In this document: in pieces, positions 19,798 to 29,218 of the stretch
Layout: each line of letters begins with the position of its first letter
Numbering within the stretch: the first letter of the stretch is position 1
DNA from: an uncultured Bacteroidales bacterium
GTDB lineage: Bacteria > Bacteroidota > Bacteroidia > Bacteroidales > P3
Assembly: GCA_905233475.1 (NCBI GenBank)
Contig: CAJOEN010000018.1
Span: 1-46,483 of the forward strand
Direction: 5' to 3'
DNA: 46,483 nt
Notes under the pieces: generated by a model
Database searches by the model: none
What the model was told of the DNA's origin: nothing
Seen by the model: only the letters and a program-made list of their open reading frames with translations
Position numbers and translations under genes: made by a program

Positions 19798-20520
19798 TTA
19801 GCGCAGTTCGAAATTATCGCCGAGGTACAGCTTACGAGCTTCAGGGTCGTTGGCTAACTCCTCGGGCGTACCCGATTTCAGCACCTTGCCTTCGAAAAGC
19901 AGGTAAGCCCTGTCGGTGATATTCAGGGTTTCATGTACGTTGTGGTCGGTGATGAGTATGCCTATGTCCTTTTTCTTAAGCTGCGATATTATGGTTTGTA
20001 TGTCCTGCACAGAAATGGGGTCCACACCGGCAAACGGCTCATCGAGCAGCAGAAATTTGGGGTCTCTGGCCAAGGCACGGGCTATCTCGGTGCGTCGGCG
20101 TTCGCCTCCCGATAGCTGTATACCCTTGCTCTTGCGTATGTGTTGCAGGCTAAACTCGTCGAGCAACGACTCTAACTTGGCCTCCCTCTCATCCTTGCTC
20201 AATCCCGTAAACTCCAGTATTCCCATAATATTATCTTCCACCGAAAGGTTGCGGAACACCGAGGCCTCCTGTGCCAAATACCCAACACCGTTCTTAGCGC
20301 GCTGATACTGTGCCATTTTGGTAATGTCGGTTTCGTCGAGGAACACCTTTCCGGAATAGGGCTTTATTATTCCCACAATCATGTAAAACGTAGTTGTTTT
20401 TCCGGCTCCGTTGGGACCAAGCAGCCCCACAATCTCGCCCTGCTTCACATTCACGCTCACACCCCTTACCACAGTACGTTTGCGGTATTTTTTCACTACA
20501 TCTTCTGTTCTAAGTATCAT
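19798..20520 (-). CDS. lptB: LptB, ABC ATPase of the lipopolysaccharide export system
   Basis: Cytoplasmic ATPase that powers LptBFG extraction of lipopolysaccharide from the inner membrane. The 240-residue product has Walker [10 protein letters not shown], the family Q-loop region, signature LSGGERRR, Walker [14 protein letters not shown] and the H-loop [10 protein letters not shown]. The LptB-specific form [14 protein letters not shown] is present. It lies between kdsD and xerD on the same strand, 27 bp after kdsD, so two lipopolysaccharide genes are neighbours. Confidence 0.95.
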   Translation of the reverse strand: MILRTEDVVKKYRKRTVVRGVSVNVKQGEIVGLLGPNGAGKTTTFYMIVGIIKPYSGKVFLDETDITKMAQYQRAKNGVGYLAQEASVFRNLSVEDNIMGILEFTGLSKDEREAKLESLLDEFSLQHIRKSKGIQLSGGERRRTEIARALARDPKFLLLDEPFAGVDPISVQDIQTIISQLKKKDIGILITDHNVHETLNITDRAYLLFEGKVLKSGTPEELANDPEARKLYLGDNFELR

Positions 20521-20547
20521 AAACTATCGTATTTCAAGTAAAACAAA

Positions 20548-21516
20548 TTAAAAAATGCCCTCCCGCAGAAGGTCGTGCAGGTGCACTATACCGAGATAAC
20601 ACCCGTCGGCATTGGTAACCACAAGCTGCGTTATTGCATTGGCACGCATTACCGACAGCGCCTTGGCAGCAAAATCGCTGTCGCATACGGTCTTAGGGGT
20701 GGCCGACATAATATCGGCGGCCTTAAGCCCCTCCAACGAGGCGTTGGATTTGAGCATACGCCTCAGGTCGCCATCCGTGATGATACCTGCAATCTTTTCG
20801 CCATCGCCCACAACAGTACATCCGAGACGTTTGCTGGTCATTTCTATAATGGTGTCGCTTATGCTCGCCTCGGGCAACACAAGCGGACGCTCGTTGTTTT
20901 TATATATGTCGGAAACACGCATATACAGCTGTTTGCCGAGGGCTCCACCGGGGTGGTATTTGGCAAAATCGTTGGCCGAAAAGCGGCGGCATTCGAGCAG
21001 AGCCACAGCTAAAGCGTCGCCCATAACAAGCTGAGCGGTAGTACTTGACGTTGGAGCAAGGTTGTTGGGGTCGGCCTCGCACTCCACCGTGGTGTTGAGT
21101 ACTATGTCGGCCTGAGCAGCAAGATACGACTCTGTGTTGCCCACAATGGCAATAAGCGTGTTGCCGGTGTTTTTAATAAGAGGAATGAGCACCTTTATTT
21201 CCGGAGTGTTGCCACTTTTGGAGATACATATCACCACATCGTCGGGCTGTATTATGCCCAAATCGCCGTGTATGGCGTCGGCGGCGTGCATAAAAATGGC
21301 CGGAGTGCCTGTAGAATTGAGGGTGGAGACAATTTTATTGGCGATATTGGCACTTTTGCCTATGCCGGTAACAATGACCCTTCCTTTGCCAAAAAACAGG
21401 GTTTTCACAGCCTCAGGAAAGTTGTTATCCAATTGTTTCTCCATATTTGCTATGGCTTTTTTTTCACAGCTAAAAACCTGATTGGCAATATCTTTGAGCT
21501 CATTATCGGTTTTCAT
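20548..21516 (-). CDS. kdsD: KdsD, D-arabinose 5-phosphate isomerase
   Basis: Converts ribulose 5-phosphate to arabinose 5-phosphate, the first step of Kdo synthesis for lipopolysaccharide. The 322-residue product has an N-terminal SIS domain (VIVTGIGKSANIANKIVSTLNSTGTPA, then CISKSGNTPE) and a C-terminal pair of CBS domains. The start at 21516 (MKTDNELKD) gives the family length. A longer frame to 21621 adds only hydrophobic AT-coded residues and would begin upstream of the promoter box at 21576-21583. Confidence 0.94.
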   Translation of the reverse strand: MKTDNELKDIANQVFSCEKKAIANMEKQLDNNFPEAVKTLFFGKGRVIVTGIGKSANIANKIVSTLNSTGTPAIFMHAADAIHGDLGIIQPDDVVICISKSGNTPEIKVLIPLIKNTGNTLIAIVGNTESYLAAQADIVLNTTVECEADPNNLAPTSSTTAQLVMGDALAVALLECRRFSANDFAKYHPGGALGKQLYMRVSDIYKNNERPLVLPEASISDTIIEMTSKRLGCTVVGDGEKIAGIITDGDLRRMLKSNASLEGLKAADIMSATPKTVCDSDFAAKALSVMRANAITQLVVTNADGCYLGIVHLHDLLREGIF

Positions 21517-21575
21517 GACAAAAAATATTTTGTTATTTGAAAAAAAAATGATAATTTTACAAACCAAATGCAACG

Positions 21576-21583
21576 CAAAAGTA
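21576..21583 (-). promoter_or_regulatory. Promoter -7 box for kdsD-lptB-xerD
   Basis: The minus strand reads TACTTTTG, matching TAnnTTTG, 60 bp upstream of the kdsD ATG in the divergent region with recQ. Confidence 0.55.
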
Positions 21584-21641
21584 CGAAAATATTTGTACTT
21601 GACGTAAAAAAAAATGTTCACACTAAGGCAAACAAACGTTA

Positions 21642-23885
21642 ATGACTACAGAATCAGGCAAAAAGGACAATATCGAAGACTTCGATTTAGACAAGGCGCT
21701 GAAGGATTTTTTCGGATTTGACAGCTTCAAAGGCGACCAAAAAGAGATTATCCGCAACGTACTTGCCGGCAACGACACCTTTGTTATCATGCCCACAGGC
21801 GGAGGCAAGTCGCTATGCTACCAGCTACCAGCTGTGATTTCGAAAGGCACTGCCATTGTGGTGTCGCCGCTTATTGCACTTATGAAGAACCAAGTGGACG
21901 CCATACGCTACAATTCGGGCAAAGATTATGTGGCACACTTCCTCAACTCCACCCTCAACCGCCAGCAAACCAGAGACGTAAAAGACGACCTTTTGGCCAA
22001 CAACACCAAGCTACTTTACATAGCTCCCGAAACCCTCTCAAAACCCGAAACCATAGAGTTTTTGCAAAAACTGCCCATATCGTTTTTCGCCATCGACGAG
22101 GCGCACTGCATTTCCGAATGGGGGCACGACTTCCGCCCCGAATATCGCCGCCTGCGCTCGGCCATCGACGCTATAGGCAAAAAAGCGGCAATACTTACGC
22201 TAACAGCCTCGGCAACACCAAAAGTGCAGCAGGACATCATACGAAACCTCGGCATGGAAAAAGCCAAAGTGTTCATTTCTTCGTTCAACCGCCCGAATCT
22301 GTACTACGAGGTGCGTCCAAAGCCATCCGACGCTATGGTCCTCAACAAGGAGATAATACGCTTCATAAAAGAAAACCCCAACAAGTCGGGCATAATATAC
22401 TGCCTTACACGCAAAAAAGTGGAGGAAATATCCGAACTACTTAGAGTGAACAACATACGTTCCCTACCCTACCATGCAGGACTCGACACAAAAACACGAA
22501 ACGAAAATCAGGACAAATTCCTCATGGAAGAGGTGGAGGTAATTGTGGCAACCATCGCTTTCGGCATGGGAATCGACAAGCCCGACGTGCGTTTTGTTAT
22601 ACATTACGATATTCCCAAAAGTCTGGAAGGCTACTATCAGGAGACCGGACGTGCAGGACGCGACGGCGGCGAGGGCAAATGCATAGCTTTCTACTCCGAC
22701 CACGATGTGGAGAAACTTTACAAATTCTTCAACGAAAAAAGTGCCGGAGAACAGGAACAAGCAAACCAGTTGATACAAGAGATGGTGTCTTACGCCGAAT
22801 CATCGGCTTGTCGCCGAATAAATATACTGAAATACTTTGGCGAAGACTACCATGTGGAAAACTGCGGCAACTGCGACAACTGCCTGCACCCAAAAGAACG
22901 TATCGAAGCCGAAGAAGACATGGTTTACGTGCTTAAAACCATTGTGGCCACACGCCAGATGTTCAAAGCCAAAGTGATAATCGACGTTATGATGGGACGC
23001 ACCAACAGCCACACCAAAACATACATGCACCACAAACTCGAAGTCTATGGCAAAGGCAAGGACAAGGATGAACTGTACTGGAAAGCCGTAATACGCCAAG
23101 CCTTATTTGAGGGTTTCGTAACAAAGGAAATAGAAAGCTACGGCGTTATAAAAATGACTCCTGCAGGACTTAAGTTTGTGATAAACAGCCATCCGGTTTT
23201 CGTTTCGCGCGACCACGACTACTCCGAAGTCTCCACCGACGATGTGATAAACATGGCTGGTTCCGCCGGAACTTCGGCCTCCGGCGATGACAACTTGCTG
23301 TCGCAACTGAAACGCCTACGCAAAGAAATTGCCGACAAAGCCACGCCTCCGGTGCCTCCATACGTGGTTTTCGAAGACCGCTCGCTCGACGACATGACCA
23401 TTCATTACCCAATAACCGTTGAGGAAATGGGCAACATAATAGGCGTTGGTTCCGCAAAAGCCGAAAAATACGGACAACCTTTCGTTGAACTTATCAAAGC
23501 CTATGTGGAGGAAAACGGCATAGAGCGTCCGCAGGACTTCAAAATACGCTCCATAGGCAGACGCAGCGTAAAAACAAGCGTGCTGCAAGCCCTCGACAGA
23601 AAAGTGCCGTTTGAGGACATCATGGAAACTCAAAAAATAGACATGGACGAACTGCTTACCAATATGGAAAGCATTGTTTCGTCGGGGACAAAGCTGAGCA
23701 ACATGGACTACTACATACGAACCTATGTGGACGAAGATATTTACGAAGATGTGCTTGACTATTTCCTTAACTCGGAAAGCAACTCCCTCGACGACGCTTT
23801 GGAGGAGTTTGCCGACGACGAAGACTTTACCAAAGACGACATACGCCTTGTGCGACTGAAATTCCTTTCGGATTACGGCCATTAA
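21642..23885 (+). CDS. recQ: RecQ-family ATP-dependent DNA helicase
   Basis: 3'-5' DNA helicase of recombination and repair. The 747-residue product has helicase motif I MPTGGGKSLCYQLP, motif II AIDEAHCISEWGHDFRPEY, motif VI QETGRAGRDG, and the RecQ zinc-binding cysteines (CRRINILKYFGE then CGNCDNC). A winged-helix RQC region and an HRDC-like segment (VEEMGNIIGVGSAKAEKYG) follow. An acidic C-terminal tail of about 100 residues extends past these. It is divergent from kdsD and convergent with the FKBP gene, with a strong shared terminator. Confidence 0.95.
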   Translation: MTTESGKKDNIEDFDLDKALKDFFGFDSFKGDQKEIIRNVLAGNDTFVIMPTGGGKSLCYQLPAVISKGTAIVVSPLIALMKNQVDAIRYNSGKDYVAHFLNSTLNRQQTRDVKDDLLANNTKLLYIAPETLSKPETIEFLQKLPISFFAIDEAHCISEWGHDFRPEYRRLRSAIDAIGKKAAILTLTASATPKVQQDIIRNLGMEKAKVFISSFNRPNLYYEVRPKPSDAMVLNKEIIRFIKENPNKSGIIYCLTRKKVEEISELLRVNNIRSLPYHAGLDTKTRNENQDKFLMEEVEVIVATIAFGMGIDKPDVRFVIHYDIPKSLEGYYQETGRAGRDGGEGKCIAFYSDHDVEKLYKFFNEKSAGEQEQANQLIQEMVSYAESSACRRINILKYFGEDYHVENCGNCDNCLHPKERIEAEEDMVYVLKTIVATRQMFKAKVIIDVMMGRTNSHTKTYMHHKLEVYGKGKDKDELYWKAVIRQALFEGFVTKEIESYGVIKMTPAGLKFVINSHPVFVSRDHDYSEVSTDDVINMAGSAGTSASGDDNLLSQLKRLRKEIADKATPPVPPYVVFEDRSLDDMTIHYPITVEEMGNIIGVGSAKAEKYGQPFVELIKAYVEENGIERPQDFKIRSIGRRSVKTSVLQALDRKVPFEDIMETQKIDMDELLTNMESIVSSGTKLSNMDYYIRTYVDEDIYEDVLDYFLNSESNSLDDALEEFADDEDFTKDDIRLVRLKFLSDYGH

Positions 23886-23898
23886 ACAAACGCAACAA

Positions 23899-23937
23899 AA
23901 GAGAAGGGCGAAGTTTGAACAACTTCGCCCTTCTCTT
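23899..23937. terminator. Bidirectional terminator between recQ and FKBP gene
   Basis: A perfect 17-bp stem: 23899-23915 (starts AAGAGAAGGGCG) pairs with 23921-23937 around a 5-nt loop, with A- and T-rich flanks. It suits termination of both convergent transcripts. Confidence 0.85.
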
Positions 23938-23954
23938 ATATAACAAACTATCAT

Positions 23955-24662
23955 TTAGTTATTTAAAATTTCATAAAGCTCTATTTCATATACCACAATT
24001 GCATCGCCGGGTATGTTCAGTTGCGGACTGCCGGTTGAGCCAAAAGCGTAGTACGAGGGTATGTAGAAAACATAGCGTGAGCCGACGTTCATCATTGTAA
24101 GAGCATAGCCCACACCTTTCATAAGGTTAACCGGAAGGTTGATGATACCGTTGCCACCAAAGGAATTGTCGAACACCGTACCATCAAGCAGGCGACCTTC
24201 GTAGTTGAAGCGCAAACGCTGGTTTTCAGGAGCTTTGGGTCCCCTACCCTCTTTCAACACTTTGTAGCAAATGCCACTCTGTTCGTCGTACTTTATCTGC
24301 GGGTCCTGCTTGGTCATCTGCTGCAACTGCTGCTGCTGTTGTTTAAACACATCCTGAGCCTTGTTCTGTTGCGCCGCACGCAACATCACGGCAAACTGAT
24401 CCATCCCCTCTTGGTATGTAATATTGTCAATGGGCGAAGGATTTCCGTCGAGAATTGACTCTACAGCCCTGAGTATAACTGTTTTATTGAGAGACATATC
24501 CGATTCTTTCAGCCCACGGGCGAAATTCTCTCCCAAAATCCAACTGAGGGTATCGTTGGCGTTTTTCAGTTCAATTGCAGGCTCCTGCGAATTGCACGAA
24601 GTTGCCGAGAACATCAGAGTTGCGGCAACCAAAATTCCTATAAGAAAATTGCTTTTTTTCAT
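23955..24662 (-). CDS. FKBP-type peptidyl-prolyl isomerase, lipoprotein
   Basis: Periplasmic protein-folding catalyst. The 235-residue product has a signal peptide ending in a lipobox-like SATSC, an N-terminal dimerisation helical region typical of FkpA/Mip-like proteins (Gln-rich segment FKQQQQQLQQMTKQ), and a C-terminal FKBP domain (RLRFNYEGRLLDGTVFDNS, VYEIELYE). Start: ATG at 24662 (MKKSNFL), with an alternative at 24668; the longer frame to 24767 runs into speA and is not used. It follows speA by 19 bp, so the two are probably co-transcribed. Confidence 0.9.
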   Translation of the reverse strand: MKKSNFLIGILVAATLMFSATSCNSQEPAIELKNANDTLSWILGENFARGLKESDMSLNKTVILRAVESILDGNPSPIDNITYQEGMDQFAVMLRAAQQNKAQDVFKQQQQQLQQMTKQDPQIKYDEQSGICYKVLKEGRGPKAPENQRLRFNYEGRLLDGTVFDNSFGGNGIINLPVNLMKGVGYALTMMNVGSRYVFYIPSYYAFGSTGSPQLNIPGDAIVVYEIELYEILNN

Positions 24663-24681
24663 TATCATATTTTTTTTAATA

Positions 24682-26082
24682 TCAATAACCCAATATTTTA
24701 AGCATAGATTTATGGCTTTGTTCCTTGGCGAATAGTTTGGTGTAGTAGTCGCCGTTTTCGTCGACACCTATGATTATGTGCTTAGGAGCCGGAATAAGGC
24801 AGTGCTGAATGCCGCCGTACCCGCCAATGCTCTCCTGATAGGCACCGGTGTGGAAAAAGCCTATGTACAGAGGCTCGTCCTTTTGCAGTTTGGGCAGAAA
24901 TATGGCATTGGCATGAGCCTCGTTGTTGTAGTAATCCTGACTGTCGCAGGTAAGTCCACCAAGAAACACACGCTGGTATTCCTTGTCCCAGTTGTTGATA
25001 GGAAGCATAATCCACCTTTGGTTTATCCCCCACGAATCGGGCAAGGTAGTGATGAACGAACTGTCTATCATATACCAAAGCTCACGGTCGTTCTGCTGTT
25101 TTTGGTCTATAATACTGTACAAAGTGGCTCCGCTCTCGCCCACCGTAAACGTTCCAAATTCGGTAAAGATATTAGGTTCCTCCGCTCCCCGATTAGTACA
25201 TATATTCTTGATTTGGGCAAGAATTTCCTCCGACATATAGTCATATTCGTAATTGCTAACAAGCGAATTTTTGATAGGGAAACCGCCACCTATATTGAGC
25301 GAATCCAATTCGGGGCATAGCTTTTTAAGGTCGCAATAGACATTCACACACTTGGCAAGTTCGTTCCAATAGTAGGCGGAATCCTTGATTCCGGTATTGA
25401 TAAAAAAGTGAAGCATTTTGAAAGTAAACTTGCTGTTGCCCTTGATTTTGTTCTCATAAAAGGAAACAATGTCGTTGTATCGGATACCGAGACGAGATGT
25501 ATAGAAATCGAACATCGGCTCCTCTTCGGATGCTATGCGTATGCCAATTTTCACAGGTTCAGAGCGTCCGCTAATAGCCTCGTCGAGCAGGTTTATCTCG
25601 TTCTTGTTGTCGATAACGGGAATCATATTGTGGTATCCGTCGTTAATCATCATGGCTATATTTTCGATGTACTGCGGACGTTTGTAGCCATTGCAGATAA
25701 TAAAAACATCCTTATTTATAAGTCCTTGATTGTAAAGCTCCTGTATAAGATTTATATCAAATGCCGACGAGGTCTCCAAATTAACGTCGTTTTTCAGAAC
25801 CTCCTCCAGCACAAACGAAAAATGGGAACTTTTTGTGCAGTAGCAGTAATTGTAAGTACCTTTGTAGTCCACTTTTGCTATTGCCACGTTGAACAGCCTT
25901 TTGGCTCTCTGTATTTGGGAGCTTATCTTCGGCAAATAAGTGATTTTGAGAGGAGTTCCGTACTGCTTTATTATCTCCATCAACGGTATGTTATGGAAAT
26001 ACAGCTCATTGTCGATGGTTTGAAATTCATCCTGCGGATATTCAAACGTCTGACCAATCAAATCGATATACTTATTTTTCAT
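24682..26082 (-). CDS. speA: Arginine decarboxylase, PLP-dependent (fold III, short form)
   Basis: Makes agmatine from arginine for polyamine synthesis. The 466-residue protein matches the short Bacteroidetes form rather than the 630-residue enterobacterial SpeA. The PLP lysine is in YCYCTKSSHF near residue 83. Other fold-III motifs are NLETSSAFDI, LNIGGGFPIK and the FTEFGTFTVGESG segment. The substrate assignment (arginine rather than another diamino acid) is by family resemblance. A promoter box at 26158-26165 gives a leader of about 70 nt carrying two micro-ORFs. Confidence 0.82.
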   Translation of the reverse strand: MKNKYIDLIGQTFEYPQDEFQTIDNELYFHNIPLMEIIKQYGTPLKITYLPKISSQIQRAKRLFNVAIAKVDYKGTYNYCYCTKSSHFSFVLEEVLKNDVNLETSSAFDINLIQELYNQGLINKDVFIICNGYKRPQYIENIAMMINDGYHNMIPVIDNKNEINLLDEAISGRSEPVKIGIRIASEEEPMFDFYTSRLGIRYNDIVSFYENKIKGNSKFTFKMLHFFINTGIKDSAYYWNELAKCVNVYCDLKKLCPELDSLNIGGGFPIKNSLVSNYEYDYMSEEILAQIKNICTNRGAEEPNIFTEFGTFTVGESGATLYSIIDQKQQNDRELWYMIDSSFITTLPDSWGINQRWIMLPINNWDKEYQRVFLGGLTCDSQDYYNNEAHANAIFLPKLQKDEPLYIGFFHTGAYQESIGGYGGIQHCLIPAPKHIIIGVDENGDYYTKLFAKEQSHKSMLKILGY

Positions 26083-26101
26083 TTCCTACAATGTAATTTA
26101 A

Positions 26102-26146
26102 TCAGATTGTCATTTTTTTTCAAATCCAATAAAGTCGGATTGTCAT
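26102..26146 (-). promoter_or_regulatory. Two micro-ORFs in the speA leader
   Basis: On the minus strand, ATG at 26146 opens an 8-codon frame, M-T-I-R-L-Y-W-I, with a stop at 26120. ATG at 26113 opens a 3-codon frame, M-T-I, with a stop at 26102. Both lie inside a direct repeat (13 bp, 33 bp apart) between the promoter and the speA start. The first contains an arginine codon (CGA). Translation is not shown, and this may be chance. Confidence 0.35.
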
Positions 26147-26157
26147 TTTTCGGGCAA

Positions 26158-26165
26158 CAAAAGTA
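26158..26165 (-). promoter_or_regulatory. Promoter -7 box for speA
   Basis: The minus strand reads TACTTTTG, matching TAnnTTTG. The predicted transcription start is near 26152. Confidence 0.55.
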
Positions 26166-26417
26166 CATTTTTTTTATGTTTTTCACGCGTTTTTGCACAA
26201 TTATATTGCAACTATTTTACAAAATCCTATAAAACAAGCATTTGCAACAGTGTTAATTTTGAAAAAATTCAAATTCGAGAAGACTTTTTATCGTCCAACA
26301 CAGCAAAAGACACCATTTTTCAACGCTTTGCCGCACACACGCCAAATGCATTCGAAACATAATTATCTGATTTTAAAATTTATAAATATTTTTTCTACAA
26401 CTAACGAAAAAAAAGCG
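26166..26417. other. AT-rich gap between speA and the outer-membrane gene cluster
   Basis: No gene or clear repeat is seen. The divergent promoters for speA and the outer-membrane genes lie at its two ends. Confidence 0.45.
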
Positions 26418-26425
26418 TATCTTTG
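26418..26425 (+). promoter_or_regulatory. Promoter -7 box for the outer-membrane gene cluster
   Basis: TATCTTTG matches TAnnTTTG, 40 bp upstream of the ATG at 26466. Confidence 0.65.
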
Positions 26426-26465
26426 CAACGAAAAAAAGAGATATTTATAAAAAAGCACATCAATC

Positions 26466-27149
26466 ATGAAAAGCAATCGTATTCTTATAATGGCAGTCCT
26501 GCTTCTGACAGGTTTCACGGCTAAAGCCCAATATCAAAACGGCGACCGTATAGGCGAGTTTTATTTCGGTTTCAACGCTGTGGCGCCGTTGGGAGAGTTC
26601 AACAAAGAGGCCGCCCCTATCGAAAAGGGGTATCCTTTTTTGCCTTTGGACGCTGACCACATTGGTTCAAGCGCGAAATGGGGAATCGGACTTTCATTTA
26701 AATACAGTTTCAAGTTCAACATCGTTGAGGACAAAGCCTCGGCAGGCCCTTTCGTTGGCATTGACCTAACTTGGAACTCCCTCGACAAAAAGGTAAACAA
26801 GGCATTTAACGACCTCAAGTGCGATAAGCCGCACTACATCAATATACCACTCATGATAGGAGCCAACGGACGCTACTATTTCAACGACGTTCTTGGAGTA
26901 TCCGCCGAATTTGGCATAGGTTTGGACATGCTTTACATCACTCCACAAGGCTGGAGCGACAAAAAAGAAAAATACGGCGTGGATTTTTCCATGGCATGGC
27001 AGATCGGAGCCGGTATTTACTTGGGTCAGCATGTAAATATCGGACTGCACTACTATAGTTTCGGCTTACACAACACTACCGAGGACGACGCAAAGAAATA
27101 CACCAAGTCTATTAGCGCTTTGATGTTCAAACTTGGTTTCTGTTGGTAA
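26466..27149 (+). CDS. Outer-membrane beta-barrel protein A
   Basis: A 227-residue protein with a signal peptide (MKSNRILIMAVLLL, cleavage after KAQ) and alternating hydrophobic strands ending in an aromatic (FKLGFCW), typical of small porin-like beta barrels. It shares a layout with the next gene: a segment YINIPLMIGANGRYYF followed by ITPQGW. The substrate and role are unknown. It is first in a cluster of three envelope genes behind one promoter. Confidence 0.75.
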   Translation: MKSNRILIMAVLLLTGFTAKAQYQNGDRIGEFYFGFNAVAPLGEFNKEAAPIEKGYPFLPLDADHIGSSAKWGIGLSFKYSFKFNIVEDKASAGPFVGIDLTWNSLDKKVNKAFNDLKCDKPHYINIPLMIGANGRYYFNDVLGVSAEFGIGLDMLYITPQGWSDKKEKYGVDFSMAWQIGAGIYLGQHVNIGLHYYSFGLHNTTEDDAKKYTKSISALMFKLGFCW

Positions 27150-27164
27150 CAAAACCGAAAAATT

Positions 27165-27935
27165 ATGAAAAAAATCTTTGGCAGAGTAACATCGTTTTTA
27201 GCGGCAGTCGTCTTTGTGACTGCGGGTAATGCTGTTGTGGCACAGAACAGCCACGAAATAAGGGCGTTGGGACTGTTCCCAATGGGCGACTTTGGACGCG
27301 TAGGACAAACCAGAGAAATGGTATCCAACAATCAGATAGGTAGCGGAGCGGCTATAGGTGCGGGTCTCGGTTACCGTTACTCGTCGCCTATCGCCACCGG
27401 AATAACACTACTTGTGGGTGCCGATTTTCTATGGAACAACACCAACTCCGACTACCACCGTTTATGCTGGGAAACCAAATGGAAAATAGAAAGCGGTGGA
27501 GAATTGATAGAGGTGGAACGACACGAATCCTCCCCGAACTACTTTAACCTGCCAATATCCATAGGTGTCGGGGTGTCCAACTATTTTACAGAACGTAAGC
27601 AACTTAGCTGGTTCTTCAATGCCACAGCTGGACTGAACATACACTTTACAACTCCTGCTGGCTGGAAAAATTTCGAAGTCGTATATAAACCCGCTTTTTC
27701 GGCAGCACTAACAGCCGAACTGGGCGTAAGCTACAAAAAACTGTCGCTTGCCTTTTCGCTGATGTCTTTAGGCAGTCCTACAATGAAAATTTCTTCGGGC
27801 GAAGAGACCTACTGCCAATTCAAGGCAGATGGACAGAAACGTAGCATCATGATGAGCGGAGTCGTTCTTTCGTACAAGATTTCCAGACCCAAAAAAGAAT
27901 GGAAACCGAGCCGGAAAACGAATCTGGAGATGTAA
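27165..27935 (+). CDS. Outer-membrane beta-barrel protein B, paralogue of A
   Basis: A 256-residue protein with a signal peptide (cleavage after VVAQ) and a beta-barrel pattern. YFNLPISIGVGVSNYF and TTPAGWKNFEV align with the equivalent segments of the preceding protein, so the two are probably diverged tandem duplicates. It follows by 15 bp and is surely co-transcribed. A short basic tail (RPKKEWKPSRKTNLEM) extends past the last predicted strand. Confidence 0.73.
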   Translation: MKKIFGRVTSFLAAVVFVTAGNAVVAQNSHEIRALGLFPMGDFGRVGQTREMVSNNQIGSGAAIGAGLGYRYSSPIATGITLLVGADFLWNNTNSDYHRLCWETKWKIESGGELIEVERHESSPNYFNLPISIGVGVSNYFTERKQLSWFFNATAGLNIHFTTPAGWKNFEVVYKPAFSAALTAELGVSYKKLSLAFSLMSLGSPTMKISSGEETYCQFKADGQKRSIMMSGVVLSYKISRPKKEWKPSRKTNLEM

Positions 27936-28048
27936 CAAAAACATTGCGGCAAGAACACCGACTTTTTTCATTACAAAACTGCCTCGGACTCTCCCAAGCA
28001 ACACTTTGGAAGTGTATTTGTATTGACTAAACATAAACCATTGACACT

Positions 28049-29194
28049 ATGCGCAAAACAAAATCGATACTGAACCTAATACTCTTGTCATATTGCATAA
28101 CTTGCGTTCCGACTATGGCTCAGGAGAATGAGGTGCCGGACAAAATAAAACCTTACGTGCATTACGAGGGGACATTTTTCTCGAATATGTACGGCGGTTT
28201 GAAAAATGGCGGTGGATACTGCGGATACGCACAGATAGGGTTCGGCGTAGAAACCGAGGAAATTGGTCTTTGGCGTGGCGGCGAGTTCCGTATCGGGGGA
28301 GCAAATAATCACGGTGCCATGCCGTCATCAGAATATGTGGGTGACTTTCAAGGGGTTTTGAACTCCGGAAACGCTATGCTCACCTACATGCAAGACCTTT
28401 GGTATAGTCAGCAGTTTGGCAATTTTTCGGTAAAAGTAGGTCTGCAAAAGTTAGACGAAAGTTTCGCCGTATGCGACGCTTCAGGCGAGTTCCTCAACGG
28501 AGCTTTCGGTACTTCGTCGGTAATTGCTTCCAATATGGAGGTGCCTATTTTCCCTCTCTCGGCTTTAGGTGCGGAAATATCCTGCAACATTGGCGAGCGT
28601 TGGAGCGTGAGTATGTGTGCCTACGACGGGGTTCCAACGCAACCCGATGACGACCCGTACAACATCATGTGGAAAACCGGCAAATCCGAAGGTTGCCTTT
28701 TAGCTACCGAAGCAGCCTTCTCCCCACAGATAGGTGATTTGCAGGGCACATACAAGGCAGGATTTTTATACCATAGCGGCGAAAATCATAACCCTCACGT
28801 GATATACGCCTCCTTGCAACAAACCGTTTGGCAGTCGTCGGGTGGAAGAAGTATAACCCCTTTCCTGTACGGCTCGGCACTTCTTTCGCCTCCTAACCAA
28901 TCAAGCAACCACCTGCATTTGAGCGGTGGCGTATCCATGGAAAAAGTGTTCTCGAAAAATGGAGAAGACGCGCTCGGACTGGGCTTTTCATCGGCTTTTT
29001 TCAAAAACGGCAACGGAACTCCGAACTTGGATATGGAAACCGAAACATCTGTAGAGTGCGTGTATTCATTAAAACCCACCAAACTATTCTCCTTAAAACT
29101 TGATTTACAATGTATTATAAATCCGAATGGAGGTGCAGACAACCTAAAAAACTGTTTTGTGGGATTCCTTCAGTTTTGCTTTGAATTAGATTAG
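28049..29194 (+). CDS. OprB-like carbohydrate-selective porin
   Basis: A 381-residue protein with a signal peptide (cleavage after TMAQ). Features fit the OprB carbohydrate porin family: a first strand region with GGLKNGGGYCGYAQIGFGV, then LWRGGEFRIGG with an N-H-G motif, YVGDFQGVLN, LWYSQQFGN and KVGLQKLDESFAV, ending in FCFELD. OprB-type porins admit sugars across the outer membrane; the natural substrate here is unknown. It lies 113 bp after protein B. Confidence 0.72.
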   Translation: MRKTKSILNLILLSYCITCVPTMAQENEVPDKIKPYVHYEGTFFSNMYGGLKNGGGYCGYAQIGFGVETEEIGLWRGGEFRIGGANNHGAMPSSEYVGDFQGVLNSGNAMLTYMQDLWYSQQFGNFSVKVGLQKLDESFAVCDASGEFLNGAFGTSSVIASNMEVPIFPLSALGAEISCNIGERWSVSMCAYDGVPTQPDDDPYNIMWKTGKSEGCLLATEAAFSPQIGDLQGTYKAGFLYHSGENHNPHVIYASLQQTVWQSSGGRSITPFLYGSALLSPPNQSSNHLHLSGGVSMEKVFSKNGEDALGLGFSSAFFKNGNGTPNLDMETETSVECVYSLKPTKLFSLKLDLQCIINPNGGADNLKNCFVGFLQFCFELD

Positions 29195-29218
29195 CGCCAA
29201 CCTGCAAAAAACTGTTTG

